A DNA stretch of 16,697 nt from Actinomycetales bacterium (GTDB lineage Bacteria > Actinomycetota > Actinomycetes > S36-B12): assembly GCA_017849335.1 (NCBI GenBank), contig JAFIHP010000048.1, forward strand, positions 1 through 16,697, given 5' to 3'. Position 1 is the stretch's first letter, and every line of letters starts with the position of its first letter. The position numbers and the translations under genes are program-made. Positions 5,136 to 12,844 of the stretch are shown here, in pieces. The notes beneath the pieces are model-generated. The model searched no databases. It had not been told where the DNA came from and worked only from the letters and a program-made list of their open reading frames with translations.

Positions 5136-7424
5136 TCATGGAGGTGGGTCGATGAGAAGGCTGAACGCCGACTCCTCCTCCTGCGCGTTGTGGAGCCGCA
5201 GGACGGCGTACAGGCCGTAGAGGGAGCGACGCAGCTCGATGACGTCGTCCGGCGTGGCGGGGCCGGACCCGATCTCGACCAACAGGCGGTCGAGGCGGGC
5301 GACGTGGTGCTCGATCTCGGCATGCGTTCGGGAGAGCGACCCCGTGGGGTCGGGTCCTCCCAGGGCGCGGGCGACGACGGGAAGCAGAAGCTCCTCCTCG
5401 CGTCGTTCGTGCGGGATGAGCTCGACGTCGAGACGGCGGACCAGGTCGGTGATCGCGTCGAGGTCGCACGAGTCGTGGTGGAGGGTGTCCGCCGCGTCGC
5501 GCACCTGCTCGACCAACTCGGCGAGGGCGTTGTGCTCCGAGCGCAGCGTGTCGGTGACTGCCGCGTCCCGGTCCGTCAGGACGACCGTGTGGCCGCGGGC
5601 GGGCAGGAGAGCGGTCAGGGCGATGGCGATCGCGAGGACGTCGATGCCTTCTTGCAGCACGGCGCCCGCCGTGGGGGACAACACGCCGACAGCGGCAGCG
5701 ACCATGCCGATGGCGGCGAGGCTCATGCCGACCACGGCTGCGGTCAACGCGATCCGGCGAGACCGGCGGGCGATGAGGATCGCGTCAGCGAGGGCGTCGA
5801 TGCGGTCGACGGTGAGCACGACGTCCGCGGCTTCGGACGCTGCCGAGGCGCCACGGGCCGCGAGGGCCACCCCGACACTCGCGGCGGCCATCGACGGAGC
5901 GTCGTTGACGCCGTCGCCCGTCATGATGGTGGCGCCGAAACGGCCTTCTTCGGTCACCACGCGGACCTTGGACGCCGGGTCCTGCTCCGCGTAGACGGTG
6001 TCGACGCCGACGAGTCGGCCGACGGTGTCCGCGATGTCGGATCGGTCACCGCTGACCAGGACGACCCGGTTGATGCCGCACCGACGCAGCGCACGGATCA
6101 TCCGCGGGGCGTCCGGACGGATGGGGTCTTCGAGGACGAGAGCTCCGGCGGGCACATCGTCGAGGGACACGTAGACGGTCAGCGAGCCGTCGAGCGACGC
6201 GCGACGCCGGGCCTGACGCAGCCAGGCCGGTGCCGCCCCGGGGGCGACCCACGACTCCTTGCCGACGCGGACGTAGCGACCGTCGACAACCCCCTCGATG
6301 CCGTATCCCGGCCGTTCCCGAAGATCCGTCGCATCACTCAGCGCCAGACCGCGCCCCCGGGCGGCGCCGACCACCGCGGTTGCCAGCACGTGGGGCGAGA
6401 ACCGGTCGAGTGCGGCCGCCGCGGCGAGCACGGCGTCAGGGTCGGCACCGGGAGCGGTCACCACCGAGGCGACCGACGGGCGACCACGGGTCACGGTGCC
6501 CGTCTTGTCGAGCAGCAGCACCCGGCCCAGCCCGAGGCGTTCGAGCGCGGCACCGCCCTTGACGACCACACCCGCTCGTGCCGCCCGGGACAGTCCGGCC
6601 ATGATGGCGATCGGCGCCGCGAGGAGCAGCGGGCACGGAGTCGCGATGACCAGGACGGCTACCGCGCGGACCGCGTCGCCCGCCATCCACCAGGCCAGCC
6701 CAGCGACCGCGAGGGCGAGCGGTACGAAGTAGGCGGCGAGCCGGTCCGCCAGCCGAACGAACGGCGCGCTCCCCGCGGCCGCCTGTTCGACCAGGCGAAC
6801 CAGCCCGGCGTAGGTCGAGTCTGCGGCGTTGGTCGTAGCGACCAGCTCGGCCAGCGAGCCGGCATTGACCACGCCGCTGCGGACCCCGTCATCGACCGCG
6901 TGCTCGACAGGGAGGGGCTCGCCGGTGAGGGCGGACTCGTCGAACACCCCGGGGCCCAGCAGACGCCCGTCTACCGGCGTCACCTCTCCCGGCCCGACGA
7001 GCACCCGGTCGCCGACGACGACGTCGCTCACCGGCACGGCCACCACGTCGCCGCCGCGGCGGACGCGGGCGCTGCGCGGCGCGCGGTCGACCAGGAGCGT
7101 CAGCTCTCGGGCAGCCCGCGCCTGGGCGCGGGCTTCGAGCAGCTGCCCGGTCGCAAGCATCACGGCAACCACGGCGGCCGCCAGGTACTCCCGGACCGCG
7201 ACAGCACCCACCAGGGCCAGCACCGCGAGGACATCGACGGACGGACGGTGTGCGCGCAGGGCGCGCCACAGCGATGCGCCGCACAGCAGCAGGCCGATTG
7301 CCGCGGCCACGAGGAACGACGCGTCGGCCGCGACCTCGAGTCCGCCCGCGAGGAGTCCGAGCCCCACGACAAGCAGGCCTACGCAGGCGGCGAACGCCAG
7401 CCACTCCCTCACCGTCGTTCGCAT
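5136..7424 (-). CDS. P1B-5-type metal ATPase with C-terminal hemerythrin domain
   Basis: About 762 residues (765 if the GTG at 7433 is used). I prefer ATG 7424 because GAGGTG sits six bases upstream. Numbering here is from the GTG start. There is no N-terminal HMA domain; membrane helices begin at once. TGE (170-172) marks the actuator domain, TPCP (265-268) the metal-binding helix, DKTGT (309-313) the phosphorylated Asp, SPH (~346-348) the nucleotide-domain His, and TGDGVND (505-511) the hinge. QEGID (594-598) in the last helices, with TPCP, is the P1B-5 signature. Residues ~630-760 form a hemerythrin domain with ligand pattern H634, H675xxxE679, H704 and H748xxxE752. A hemerythrin-like domain is known on P1B-5 pumps; Fe or Ni/Co export gated by O2 or iron is likely but unproven. 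Confidence 0.92.
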   Translation of the reverse strand: MRTTVREWLAFAACVGLLVVGLGLLAGGLEVAADASFLVAAAIGLLLCGASLWRALRAHRPSVDVLAVLALVGAVAVREYLAAAVVAVMLATGQLLEARAQARAARELTLLVDRAPRSARVRRGGDVVAVPVSDVVVGDRVLVGPGEVTPVDGRLLGPGVFDESALTGEPLPVEHAVDDGVRSGVVNAGSLAELVATTNAADSTYAGLVRLVEQAAAGSAPFVRLADRLAAYFVPLALAVAGLAWWMAGDAVRAVAVLVIATPCPLLLAAPIAIMAGLSRAARAGVVVKGGAALERLGLGRVLLLDKTGTVTRGRPSVASVVTAPGADPDAVLAAAAALDRFSPHVLATAVVGAARGRGLALSDATDLRERPGYGIEGVVDGRYVRVGKESWVAPGAAPAWLRQARRRASLDGSLTVYVSLDDVPAGALVLEDPIRPDAPRMIRALRRCGINRVVLVSGDRSDIADTVGRLVGVDTVYAEQDPASKVRVVTEEGRFGATIMTGDGVNDAPSMAAASVGVALAARGASAASEAADVVLTVDRIDALADAILIARRSRRIALTAAVVGMSLAAIGMVAAAVGVLSPTAGAVLQEGIDVLAIAIALTALLPARGHTVVLTDRDAAVTDTLRSEHNALAELVEQVRDAADTLHHDSCDLDAITDLVRRLDVELIPHERREEELLLPVVARALGGPDPTGSLSRTHAEIEHHVARLDRLLVEIGSGPATPDDVIELRRSLYGLYAVLRLHNAQEEESAFSLLIDPPP

Positions 7425-7639
7425 CCGATTCACCTCGCACGCTCAGAGGTCCCGCGCAACGAACTGCTCGGTCATGCCCGACGCCTCGCACGCGAGCATG
7501 CTTTGACGGTACGCGCGTCAGCGCCGTGCGGGGAGGTCGAGCGGGGCGCGGACACCGCCGAGACCGCCGCTCATCCAACCGACGGGCGACCCGACTGGGT
7601 GTCGTGCCGGGACCACAGGACCAGACGCGCCCGAGGGCA
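7425..7639. other. Intergenic region between IclR gene and P1B-5 ATPase
   Basis: About 215 bases separate two minus-strand genes. I see no strong terminator. The minus strand contains the palindrome GCATGC and a CTCGC-GT-GCGAG inverted repeat near 7483-7496, upstream of the ATPase ribosome binding site; these could be operator elements. An 18-codon frame (7499-7443) lacks a ribosome binding site and I do not call it a gene. Confidence 0.3.
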
Positions 7640-8491
7640 TCACGGCACGGGCCGCTGCTCTCGTGCTGGCGGGGCGGGCCGTGCACCGACGGACAGATCC
7701 GCTGCAATCCGTTGCGCGACCCGGCCGACGAGGCCTTCGAAGCCGTGGCCGTCGAGGTCTCGCCTGCTCCCCGCTACGGAGATCGCACACACCGCCTCGC
7801 CCGAGCGAACGACCGGCGAGGCAATGCAGTACAGGCCTCGCTCCGTCTCCCCGTCATCGATCGCCACACCGGTGCGGCGCGCAAGGCGAAGTTGCCTAGT
7901 GAGCGCCGAGCGCGCGGTCGTGGTCTCCGATGCGCGCGAGGCAGGTTCGCTGCGGACGACCTCGCTCACCGCCTGAATCGGGGTGAAGGCGAGAAGCGCC
8001 TTCCCGAGCCCGGTGGAGGTCGGCGACCGACGCATGCCTGCCGCGGAGGGCATATCCGGGCTGGCCGGTGAACTGACCCGGTCCAGATAGAGGAGCTCGC
8101 CCTTGTCGAGAACGGCGATGTGCGCAACGGCTCCACGACAGCGGACGTGAAGGTAGGTGAGCCACGGCGACACCGCATCTCGCAGTCCCCGAGGCCAACT
8201 CGGTGTCGAACGTGAACCCAGTTCGAACAGGAGCCAGGAGAGTCGGTACCGCTGTCCATCGCGCAGGATGAATCCAGCCCGTTCGAGCCCGACGAGCCGC
8301 CGGTACGCCGTCGTCTTGGCCGTGCCCGTCCGCCGCGCTACCTCCGACACGCCGAGGGTCGGCCCGTGCTCGACGAAGACGGAGAGGAGCCGAAGCCCGG
8401 ACTCCAGGCTCGTCTCGGGAGCGCGCACGGCCCCCTGCGCGCTGTGACTCCCGGGCCCGACTGAATCGTCGGAGGACGTATCGGCCCACAC
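7640..8491 (-). CDS. IclR-family transcriptional regulator
   Basis: A 283-residue regulator. The N-terminal winged helix-turn-helix spans ~28-88 (LESGLRLLSVFVEHG, then LGVSEVARRTGTAKTTAYRRLVGLE, quoted as adjoining blocks). The C-terminal IclR ligand domain shows the conserved SPTSTGLGKALLAF (~156-169) and GVAIDDGETERGLYCIASPV (~208-227). The GTG start at 8491 is supported by GGAGGGAGGA immediately upstream. The length is normal for the family, with slightly extended ends. It stands alone between an IS element and the ATPase, both outwardly unrelated. It could control the ATPase downstream on the same strand, or a catabolic gene lost when the IS-flanked region rearranged. The effector is unknown. 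Confidence 0.9.
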   Translation of the reverse strand: MWADTSSDDSVGPGSHSAQGAVRAPETSLESGLRLLSVFVEHGPTLGVSEVARRTGTAKTTAYRRLVGLERAGFILRDGQRYRLSWLLFELGSRSTPSWPRGLRDAVSPWLTYLHVRCRGAVAHIAVLDKGELLYLDRVSSPASPDMPSAAGMRRSPTSTGLGKALLAFTPIQAVSEVVRSEPASRASETTTARSALTRQLRLARRTGVAIDDGETERGLYCIASPVVRSGEAVCAISVAGSRRDLDGHGFEGLVGRVAQRIAADLSVGARPAPPAREQRPVP

Positions 8492-8609
8492 GCGTCCTCC
8501 CTCCTAAACGGACGGGCCTACCGGGCGCGCCGGGTGACGCGTGCCGCAGCGTTCGCAGATCCGTCCGTCATGGTCCTCATCGAATGCGGCGAACACCGGT
8601 GGAAGGTCC
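8492..8609. other. Intergenic region upstream of IclR gene, left flank of IS
   Basis: About 118 bases hold the IclR ribosome binding site (GGAGGGAGGA on the minus strand) and presumably its promoter. The remainder up to the IS end shows no gene I can support. No short direct repeat matches the right flank of the IS. Confidence 0.35.
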
Positions 8610-8634
8610 GGGGTCTGCTGCACGGGTGGGTGAC
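8610..8634 (+). repeat. Left terminal inverted repeat of IS3 element
   Basis: Starts ggggtctgctgcacg, identical for 15 bases to the reverse complement of the right end. Then there are four mismatches and a final matching block ggtgac. It overlaps nothing coding and lies 37 bases before the orfA start. Confidence 0.82.
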
Positions 8635-8670
8635 ATCTGATCTGTGGTGCTGTGGGGTGCCGCTGGAAGG

Positions 8671-8988
8671 ATGTCTGCTGTGCCGAAGCCGTATCCCAGA
8701 GAGTTCCGTGACGATGTGGTGCGTGTCGCGAGGAACCGTGAGCCGGGCCAGTTGCTGAAGACCATCGCGGCCGACTTCGGTATCAGCGAGTCGTGCCTGA
8801 CGAACTGGATGAAGTCCGCCGACGTCGAGGACGGCGTGAAGCCGGGGACGACCGCAGCGGAGGGCGTGGAGTTGCGGGCGGCCCGCCGACGGATCCGGCT
8901 GCTGGAGCAGGAGAACGAGGTGCTGCGCCGGGCGGCGGCGTACCTGTCGCAGGCGAACCTGCCGGGAAAAGGCTCTACCCGCTCGTGA
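8671..8988 (+). CDS. IS3-family transposase OrfA
   Basis: A 105-residue helix-turn-helix protein that binds the IS ends. It begins MSAVPKPYPREFRDDVVRVA and contains the DNA-binding helices LLKTIAADFGISESCLTNWMK (~29-49). A leucine-zipper coiled coil (RIRLLEQENEVLRRAAAYLSQ, ~74-94) for multimerisation follows. ATG 8671 has GGAAGG directly upstream, which favours it over the GTG at 8644. It runs in frame 1 to TGA 8986-8988 and overlaps the orfB frame. It looks intact, and could repress or act in trans on related copies. Ribosomes slipping at 8964-8970 would make the OrfAB fusion. Confidence 0.88.
   Translation: MSAVPKPYPREFRDDVVRVARNREPGQLLKTIAADFGISESCLTNWMKSADVEDGVKPGTTAAEGVELRAARRRIRLLEQENEVLRRAAAYLSQANLPGKGSTRS
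8964..8970 (+). promoter_or_regulatory. Programmed -1 frameshift site G_GGA_AAA
   Basis: In the orfA frame the codons GGA AAA preceded by G form a canonical X_XXY_YYZ slippery heptamer. A -1 slip gives GGG AAA AGG CTC TAC and enters orfB exactly, as expected for an IS3-type OrfAB fusion. Confidence 0.75.
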
Positions 8989-9769
8989 GCGAGCTGGCCG
9001 CGGACGCGATCCCTGTCGCGGTGACGTGTCGGGTGCTCAAGCTTGCTCGCCAGCCCTACTACCGGTGGCTGGCCGCCCCCGTGAGCGCCGCTGAGCTCGT
9101 CGAGGCGCATCGGGCGAACGCCTTGTTCGACGCGCACGGTGATGACCCGGAGTTCGGCTACCGGTTCCTGGCGGACGAGGCCGCCGACGCCGGCCAGTTG
9201 ATGGCGAGGCGGACGGCGTGGCGGATCTGCTCGGCGAACGGCTGGTTCAGCCGGTTCGGGAAGAAGCCCACGCGGGGCAAGGGCGGCAAGGTCGGGCCGC
9301 CGGTCCACGACGATCTCGTCGAGCGGGACTTCACCGCCGACGCCGTGAACACGTTGTGGTTGGCGGACATCACCGAGCACTCCACCTTGGAGGGCAAGGT
9401 CTACCTCTGCGCCATCAACAGCGCCGTCGCCCGCCGCGGTGACGTCGCCGGCTGCGTGCTTCACACGGACAGGGGCAGCCAGTTTCGAAGCCGGAAGCAT
9501 GTGCGCGCTTTGGCGCGGCATTCCATGGTCGGATCCATGGGCCGCGTCGGAGCGGCCGGGGACAACGCCGCCATGGAGTCCTTCTTCAGCCTGCTGCAAA
9601 AGAACGTCCTCGACCGCCAGACCTGGGCCACGCGCGAAGACCTACGGATCGCGATCGTCACCTGGATCGAACGGACCTACCACCGACGCCGAAGGCAGGA
9701 CGCCCTCGGCGATTGACCCCCGTCGAGTTCGAGACCATCATGACCACGCCAGCCACTCAGGTTGCGTGA
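8985..9769 (+). pseudogene. IS3-family transposase OrfB, deleted and frameshifted
   Basis: The rve-type integrase part of the IS3 transposase. DDE residues are visible: Asp in WLADITEH (9366-9368), Asp in HTDRGSQF (9468-9470) and Glu in NAAMESFFS (9576-9578). The second-to-third spacing is the canonical 35 residues, but only 33 residues separate the first two Asp, where about 55-65 is usual. The segment normally between LCAI and NAVARRG (the KDxxSNRIVG block) is gone, an in-frame loss of roughly 26 codons at ~9414. At ~9711 one base is missing: the frame stops at 9714-9716, while the expected LTPVEFETIMTTPATQVA tail continues in another frame to TGA 9767-9769. Both lesions should inactivate it. 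Confidence 0.88.
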
Positions 9770-9782
9770 CAGGAACTGTCAC
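9766..9782 (+). terminator. Hairpin at the transposase stop codon
   Basis: GTGACAG-GAA-CTGTCAC is a perfect 7-bp stem with a 3-base loop. It overlaps the original orfB stop and the inner edge of the right IS end. No T-run follows, so it may protect the mRNA end or block impinging transcription rather than act as a strong intrinsic terminator. Confidence 0.4.
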
Positions 9783-9802
9783 CTGATCGTGCAGCAGACC
9801 CC
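9778..9802 (-). repeat. Right terminal inverted repeat of IS3 element
   Basis: Reverse complement begins ggggtctgctgcacg, matching the left end at 21 of 25 positions. It follows the ancestral orfB stop by eight bases. Confidence 0.82.
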
Positions 9803-9906
9803 GTGCAGGAAGTGCAAGCTGCGGTGCAAGCAGAACCGGTCCGCGAAACCTCTGGACCTACGGATTCCGACTGCGCTTCGCCCGCGGAGTCGGCAGCCCT
9901 TTCCTG
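9803..9906. other. Spacer between IS right end and second IS remnant
   Basis: About 100 bases without a gene I can support. A short frame on the plus strand encodes a Cys/Lys-rich run (CRKCKLRCKQ), but it has no start signal and crosses the IS end. It is probably non-coding scar. Confidence 0.3.
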
Positions 9907-9966
9907 TCACGCTGCGTGCGTGGCTGGCGTGTGCATGATGATCTTGTACGCGGCGGATAATCTCCG
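9907..9966 (-). pseudogene. 3' remnant of a second IS3-family transposase, opposite orientation
   Basis: Read on the minus strand this encodes RRLSAAYKIIMHTPATHAA followed by TGA. This is the C-terminal tail of the same transposase family whose plus-strand copy ends LTPVEFETIMTTPATQVA. The DNA is also an inverted match to the end of the first copy, with TGACAGGA following the stop in both. The similarity ends abruptly near 9966, about 20 bases after the nitrite reductase stop codon. It is a separate, diverged element rather than a duplicate of the first. Confidence 0.7.
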
Positions 9967-9987
9967 TAGTCACGGCTCAGCAGACAT

Positions 9988-11505
9988 CTAGTCACTTACG
10001 GCGAGCTGGCCGTGGGCACCCTTCTCGGCCAGGGACATCTCGTGGTTCACGAACGCGTAGTGACCCGCCTCGAGCGGTACGAACTCGACGAACCCGCCCT
10101 CCGCCGGCAACAGCGAGAGGACCTGCGCGCCCGTGGTGCCGGCCGTGCGCCCGTCCGTCGACGCCCCCCGCAGCACCCGGTACGCGCCCTCGCTCCAGAC
10201 CGTGTCGAACTGCGTCCCGACGACGTGGAACGCGAGCGAGGAGTTCGGGCCGACGTCGAGCACCCACATCCGCACGCGGTCGCCGACGCGGGCCGCCAGC
10301 GGGTGCGCGTCGTACTGGAACGCGGTCCCGTTGAAGGCGACAACGTCCGGCACGAGCGCGGCGACCTTCGCAGCGTCGGCTGGCTCCCCGTCCGGGCCGA
10401 GGTACTGCTCGGACTGGATCACGACGTACGAGTGGTCGACGGCCGGCAGGTCGTCGGGCTCTATGACGACGGCGCCGAACATGCCGTTGGCGATGTGGCT
10501 CGACATCGGCATCGTTGAGCAGTGGTACATCCAGATTCCCGAGCGCGCCGCGGTGAACGTGTACTCCAGCGACTGCCCGGGCTCGATGGTGCGCATCGGC
10601 TCGTCCGGAGCGACCTGACCGGCGTGGAAGTCGATCGAGTGGCCCATCGTCCCGTCGTTGACCAACGTGATGTGGAACGTGTCGCCGACTCGGCCGTGCA
10701 GGATCGGCCCGGGTGACGTCCCGTTGTACGTCCACACCGCACGTGTGAGTCCCGGCACGACGCCGACCACCTGCTCGGTCACCCGGAACGTGTAGCGATG
10801 CTCGGTCGCGTTGCTCAGCGGCGGCAGCTCGGCGGGGTAGGCCGGGATGTCCTTGGCGGCCTGCACCAATGCCGCCATCGTGGGCGCGTTGGCGTCGGTC
10901 GTGGCCGCAGTCCCGTTGGCAGACCCGTGCGTCGAGTGATCGGTCATCGACCCATCCATCGAATGGCCGGCCGCGGTGTCGGTCCCGTCCGTCGACGCGG
11001 TGGTGCCGGAACCGACGGCCACGATGTCGAACACCATGCCCATCTGGCGGTGGCCGGGCAGGGTGCACCAGCCAGCCAGGTCCGTACCGATCACGCCGAC
11101 GTCGACGGTCGCCTGCTCGCCCGGTGCCAGCACGCCGCTCGTCGCGCCGTTGGCGAACTCCAGGTCGTGCCGCTGGTCGCCGGTGTTGACGAGCGTCACC
11201 TGCAGCGCGTTGCCGACGGGCACCTCGATGATGTTCGGGACGAACGACATCCCGTCGACGGTGACCTCGGCGCGCGTCACCTCGCCGGTCGGTACGACGG
11301 ATGACGTCGACACGGCCGCGTGCGGCTGCTCGTCGGCGGATGCGGTCACGAACGAAGGACGGACGAGCAGCGCGGCCACCGTGAGCGTGACGACCACCAC
11401 GACACCGATGGCGGCGGCGGCGGCGCGCCCCGTCGGGGTGCCGTCCTGGCCCGGCAGGGTTCGCGGTGGCGATGTCGGGCGGCCGGCGTCGGGGTCCTCA
11501 GGCAC
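9988..11505 (-). CDS. nirK: Copper nitrite reductase-like protein with extra N-terminal cupredoxin
   Basis: A 505-residue multicopper protein predicted to reduce nitrite to NO. Residues ~28-50 form an N-terminal membrane anchor. Residues ~72-163 are a cupredoxin with type-1 copper ligands H113, C147, H152 and M155 (WCTLPGHRQMG). A Met/His-rich linker (180-194) follows, then two NirK-type domains. HSIDFHA gives H289 (type 1), D292 (catalytic) and H294 (type 2). YHCSTMPMSSHIANGM gives H328 (type 2), C329, H337 and M342 (type 1). H401 fits the second catalytic His and H427 the third type-2 ligand. The GTG start follows GGAGGAG and overlaps the upstream membrane gene by 8 bases. Another multicopper oxidase activity is possible, but the D/H catalytic pair favours nitrite reductase. 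Confidence 0.82.
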   Translation of the reverse strand: MPEDPDAGRPTSPPRTLPGQDGTPTGRAAAAAIGVVVVVTLTVAALLVRPSFVTASADEQPHAAVSTSSVVPTGEVTRAEVTVDGMSFVPNIIEVPVGNALQVTLVNTGDQRHDLEFANGATSGVLAPGEQATVDVGVIGTDLAGWCTLPGHRQMGMVFDIVAVGSGTTASTDGTDTAAGHSMDGSMTDHSTHGSANGTAATTDANAPTMAALVQAAKDIPAYPAELPPLSNATEHRYTFRVTEQVVGVVPGLTRAVWTYNGTSPGPILHGRVGDTFHITLVNDGTMGHSIDFHAGQVAPDEPMRTIEPGQSLEYTFTAARSGIWMYHCSTMPMSSHIANGMFGAVVIEPDDLPAVDHSYVVIQSEQYLGPDGEPADAAKVAALVPDVVAFNGTAFQYDAHPLAARVGDRVRMWVLDVGPNSSLAFHVVGTQFDTVWSEGAYRVLRGASTDGRTAGTTGAQVLSLLPAEGGFVEFVPLEAGHYAFVNHEMSLAEKGAHGQLAVSD

Positions 11506-12844
11506 CGTCTCCTCCAGGGGTCGGCTCGGGCGGGTGGTTCACGTTGCTGGTGGCCGGCGGCAGGGCCGCGCGCCGCACGCGCACCTGGCGGGCACCGGCG
11601 ACGGCGAACAGGACGACGTCCGCGGCGAACGTGAGCAGCACCAACGCCCACCACCACGTGCTCAGATCCGTCCCGGTCGTGCCGGTCACCGCGAGCAGGC
11701 CGATGGCCGTGTTGCGGACCGCGACCCGCGCCGGCCAGCCCGTCTCCAGTACGGCCATCCCCGCGCGAAGGGCGGCCGGGCCGCCGCCGACGACGACGGG
11801 CAGGAGGTAGGTGAGCGCTCCGACGAAGACCTGGCCGATCCCTCCGATGCCGAGCACGGCGATCCACGGCAGGTTCGACGCCCGGAACGCTCCGGCGTCC
11901 GGCGCGGCGAACGCGCCGACGGAGACGGCCGTGACGGCGACCGCCACCCAGGCCAGGCCGGCCGTCATCGTCCAGGTGGCGTAGGTGCTCGGCGACTTCG
12001 CCAGAGCGGTTCGTACCAAAGGTACGGCGATACCGGGGATCAGCGCGGCGACGAAGAGGAGCAGGCCGATCCCGACCCCGGGCATGATCCCCCCGATCGC
12101 GGCCACCGCCGCGACGGCTATCCCGCCGACCAGCAACGGCAGGGCGCGGACGGCGAGGGTGACGGCGTGCGGGTCGATCCGGGTGCGCAGCATCGTCGGG
12201 CCGAGGGTGACGAGGGTGCCGGCGATCGACAGGCCGATCCACCCGCCGACGTTGACGAGCGCGTGCGCGACGGTCAGCCGGTCGCGCAGGTCGACGGTCC
12301 ACGCCGGTGCCGTCGGGTCGAGCATCGCGACGGCGATGATCCCGGCGAGTGTGCACCCGACGACGAGGAAGGCCGCCGCCGCGACGTAGAAGCGCACGAC
12401 GACGGCGAACCGGGACACGAGCCGGGTACGCGCAGCCCTCAGCAGAGCCAGCCCGTGCCAGGCGATCACGGCGCCGATCCCGGTGGCAAAGGCCACGACG
12501 GCGATGGTGCGGGCGGTCCACATTGCGGCGAAGAGCCCGACGAGCACCACGTTGAACGCGACCGTGCGTATGACCGCGTCGCGTCCGGCGCGGGGATCGT
12601 CGTCGGGCAGCCGCAGGAGCGTGCGGGCGAAGTACCACGACCACTGCAGGATCGCGTTGGTCAGCACCCCCAGGGTGACGACGTGCACGAGCGTCCACAA
12701 CGGCTGCGGCAGCGCCGACCGTGACACCAGCCCGATCCCGGCGATGACCAGCGCGGCCACGAGCCACACGGACGCGAGCCGGTCGGTGCGGGGACGGCGG
12801 CGCCGCGGTGGTGCGGCGCGGGTCGGCCCGTCGATCGCGGTCAT
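11498..12844 (-). CDS. Polytopic membrane protein in the nirK operon (NnrS-like or heme-copper-like)
   Basis: A 448-residue protein with about 12 predicted membrane segments after a basic N-terminus (PPRRRRPRTDR). Intramembrane His occur in LVHVVTLGVLTN (H54), AWHGLALL (~H129) and AHALVNVGGW (~H194). This spacing is reminiscent of NnrS and heme-copper oxidase subunit I folds, which use His to hold haem or copper. I cannot assign a family with certainty. ATG 12844 overlaps the stop of the upstream membrane gene (ATGA). The same frame extends upstream to 14332, but that extension runs through the other gene and is rejected. The C-terminus is a Pro/Gly-rich soluble tail. It may supply electrons or copper to the nitrite reductase or handle NO. 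Confidence 0.72.
   Translation of the reverse strand: MTAIDGPTRAAPPRRRRPRTDRLASVWLVAALVIAGIGLVSRSALPQPLWTLVHVVTLGVLTNAILQWSWYFARTLLRLPDDDPRAGRDAVIRTVAFNVVLVGLFAAMWTARTIAVVAFATGIGAVIAWHGLALLRAARTRLVSRFAVVVRFYVAAAAFLVVGCTLAGIIAVAMLDPTAPAWTVDLRDRLTVAHALVNVGGWIGLSIAGTLVTLGPTMLRTRIDPHAVTLAVRALPLLVGGIAVAAVAAIGGIMPGVGIGLLLFVAALIPGIAVPLVRTALAKSPSTYATWTMTAGLAWVAVAVTAVSVGAFAAPDAGAFRASNLPWIAVLGIGGIGQVFVGALTYLLPVVVGGGPAALRAGMAVLETGWPARVAVRNTAIGLLAVTGTTGTDLSTWWWALVLLTFAADVVLFAVAGARQVRVRRAALPPATSNVNHPPEPTPGGDGA

Larger units (their letters stand above)
8610..9802 (+). mobile_element. IS3-family insertion sequence (defective)
   Basis: About 1.19 kb bounded by imperfect 25-bp inverted repeats (8610-8634 and 9778-9802; 21 of 25 match, the outer 15 perfect). 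It contains orfA and orfB in the typical -1 arrangement with a G_GGA_AAA slippery site. orfB has an internal deletion and a terminal frameshift, so the copy should not transpose by itself. I find no target-site duplication: three bases outside are TCC on the left and GTG on the right. The missing duplication and the second IS3 fragment just to the right suggest recombination after insertion. Confidence 0.85.

Noticed and set aside
7443..7499. 18-codon minus-strand frame upstream of the ATPase, possible leader peptide
   Set aside because: No ribosome binding site and no regulatory codon run or attenuator hairpin that I can see.
5190..7976. Very long plus-strand frame (928 codons)
   Set aside because: Antisense shadow of the P1B-5 ATPase and IclR genes; its product is Arg/Gly/Asp-rich low-complexity and crosses the gene boundary.
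9803..9906. tRNA-like or attachment-site sequence
   Set aside because: I could not fold a cloverleaf or find a repeated core; likely scar DNA.
9785..9936. Cys/Lys-rich short plus-strand reading (CRKCKLRCKQ)
   Set aside because: No start codon context, crosses the IS end and overlaps the second IS remnant.
10976..12724. Long plus-strand frame opposite nirK and the membrane gene
   Set aside because: Charged low-complexity translation typical of antisense in GC-rich DNA; strong genes on the other strand explain the region.
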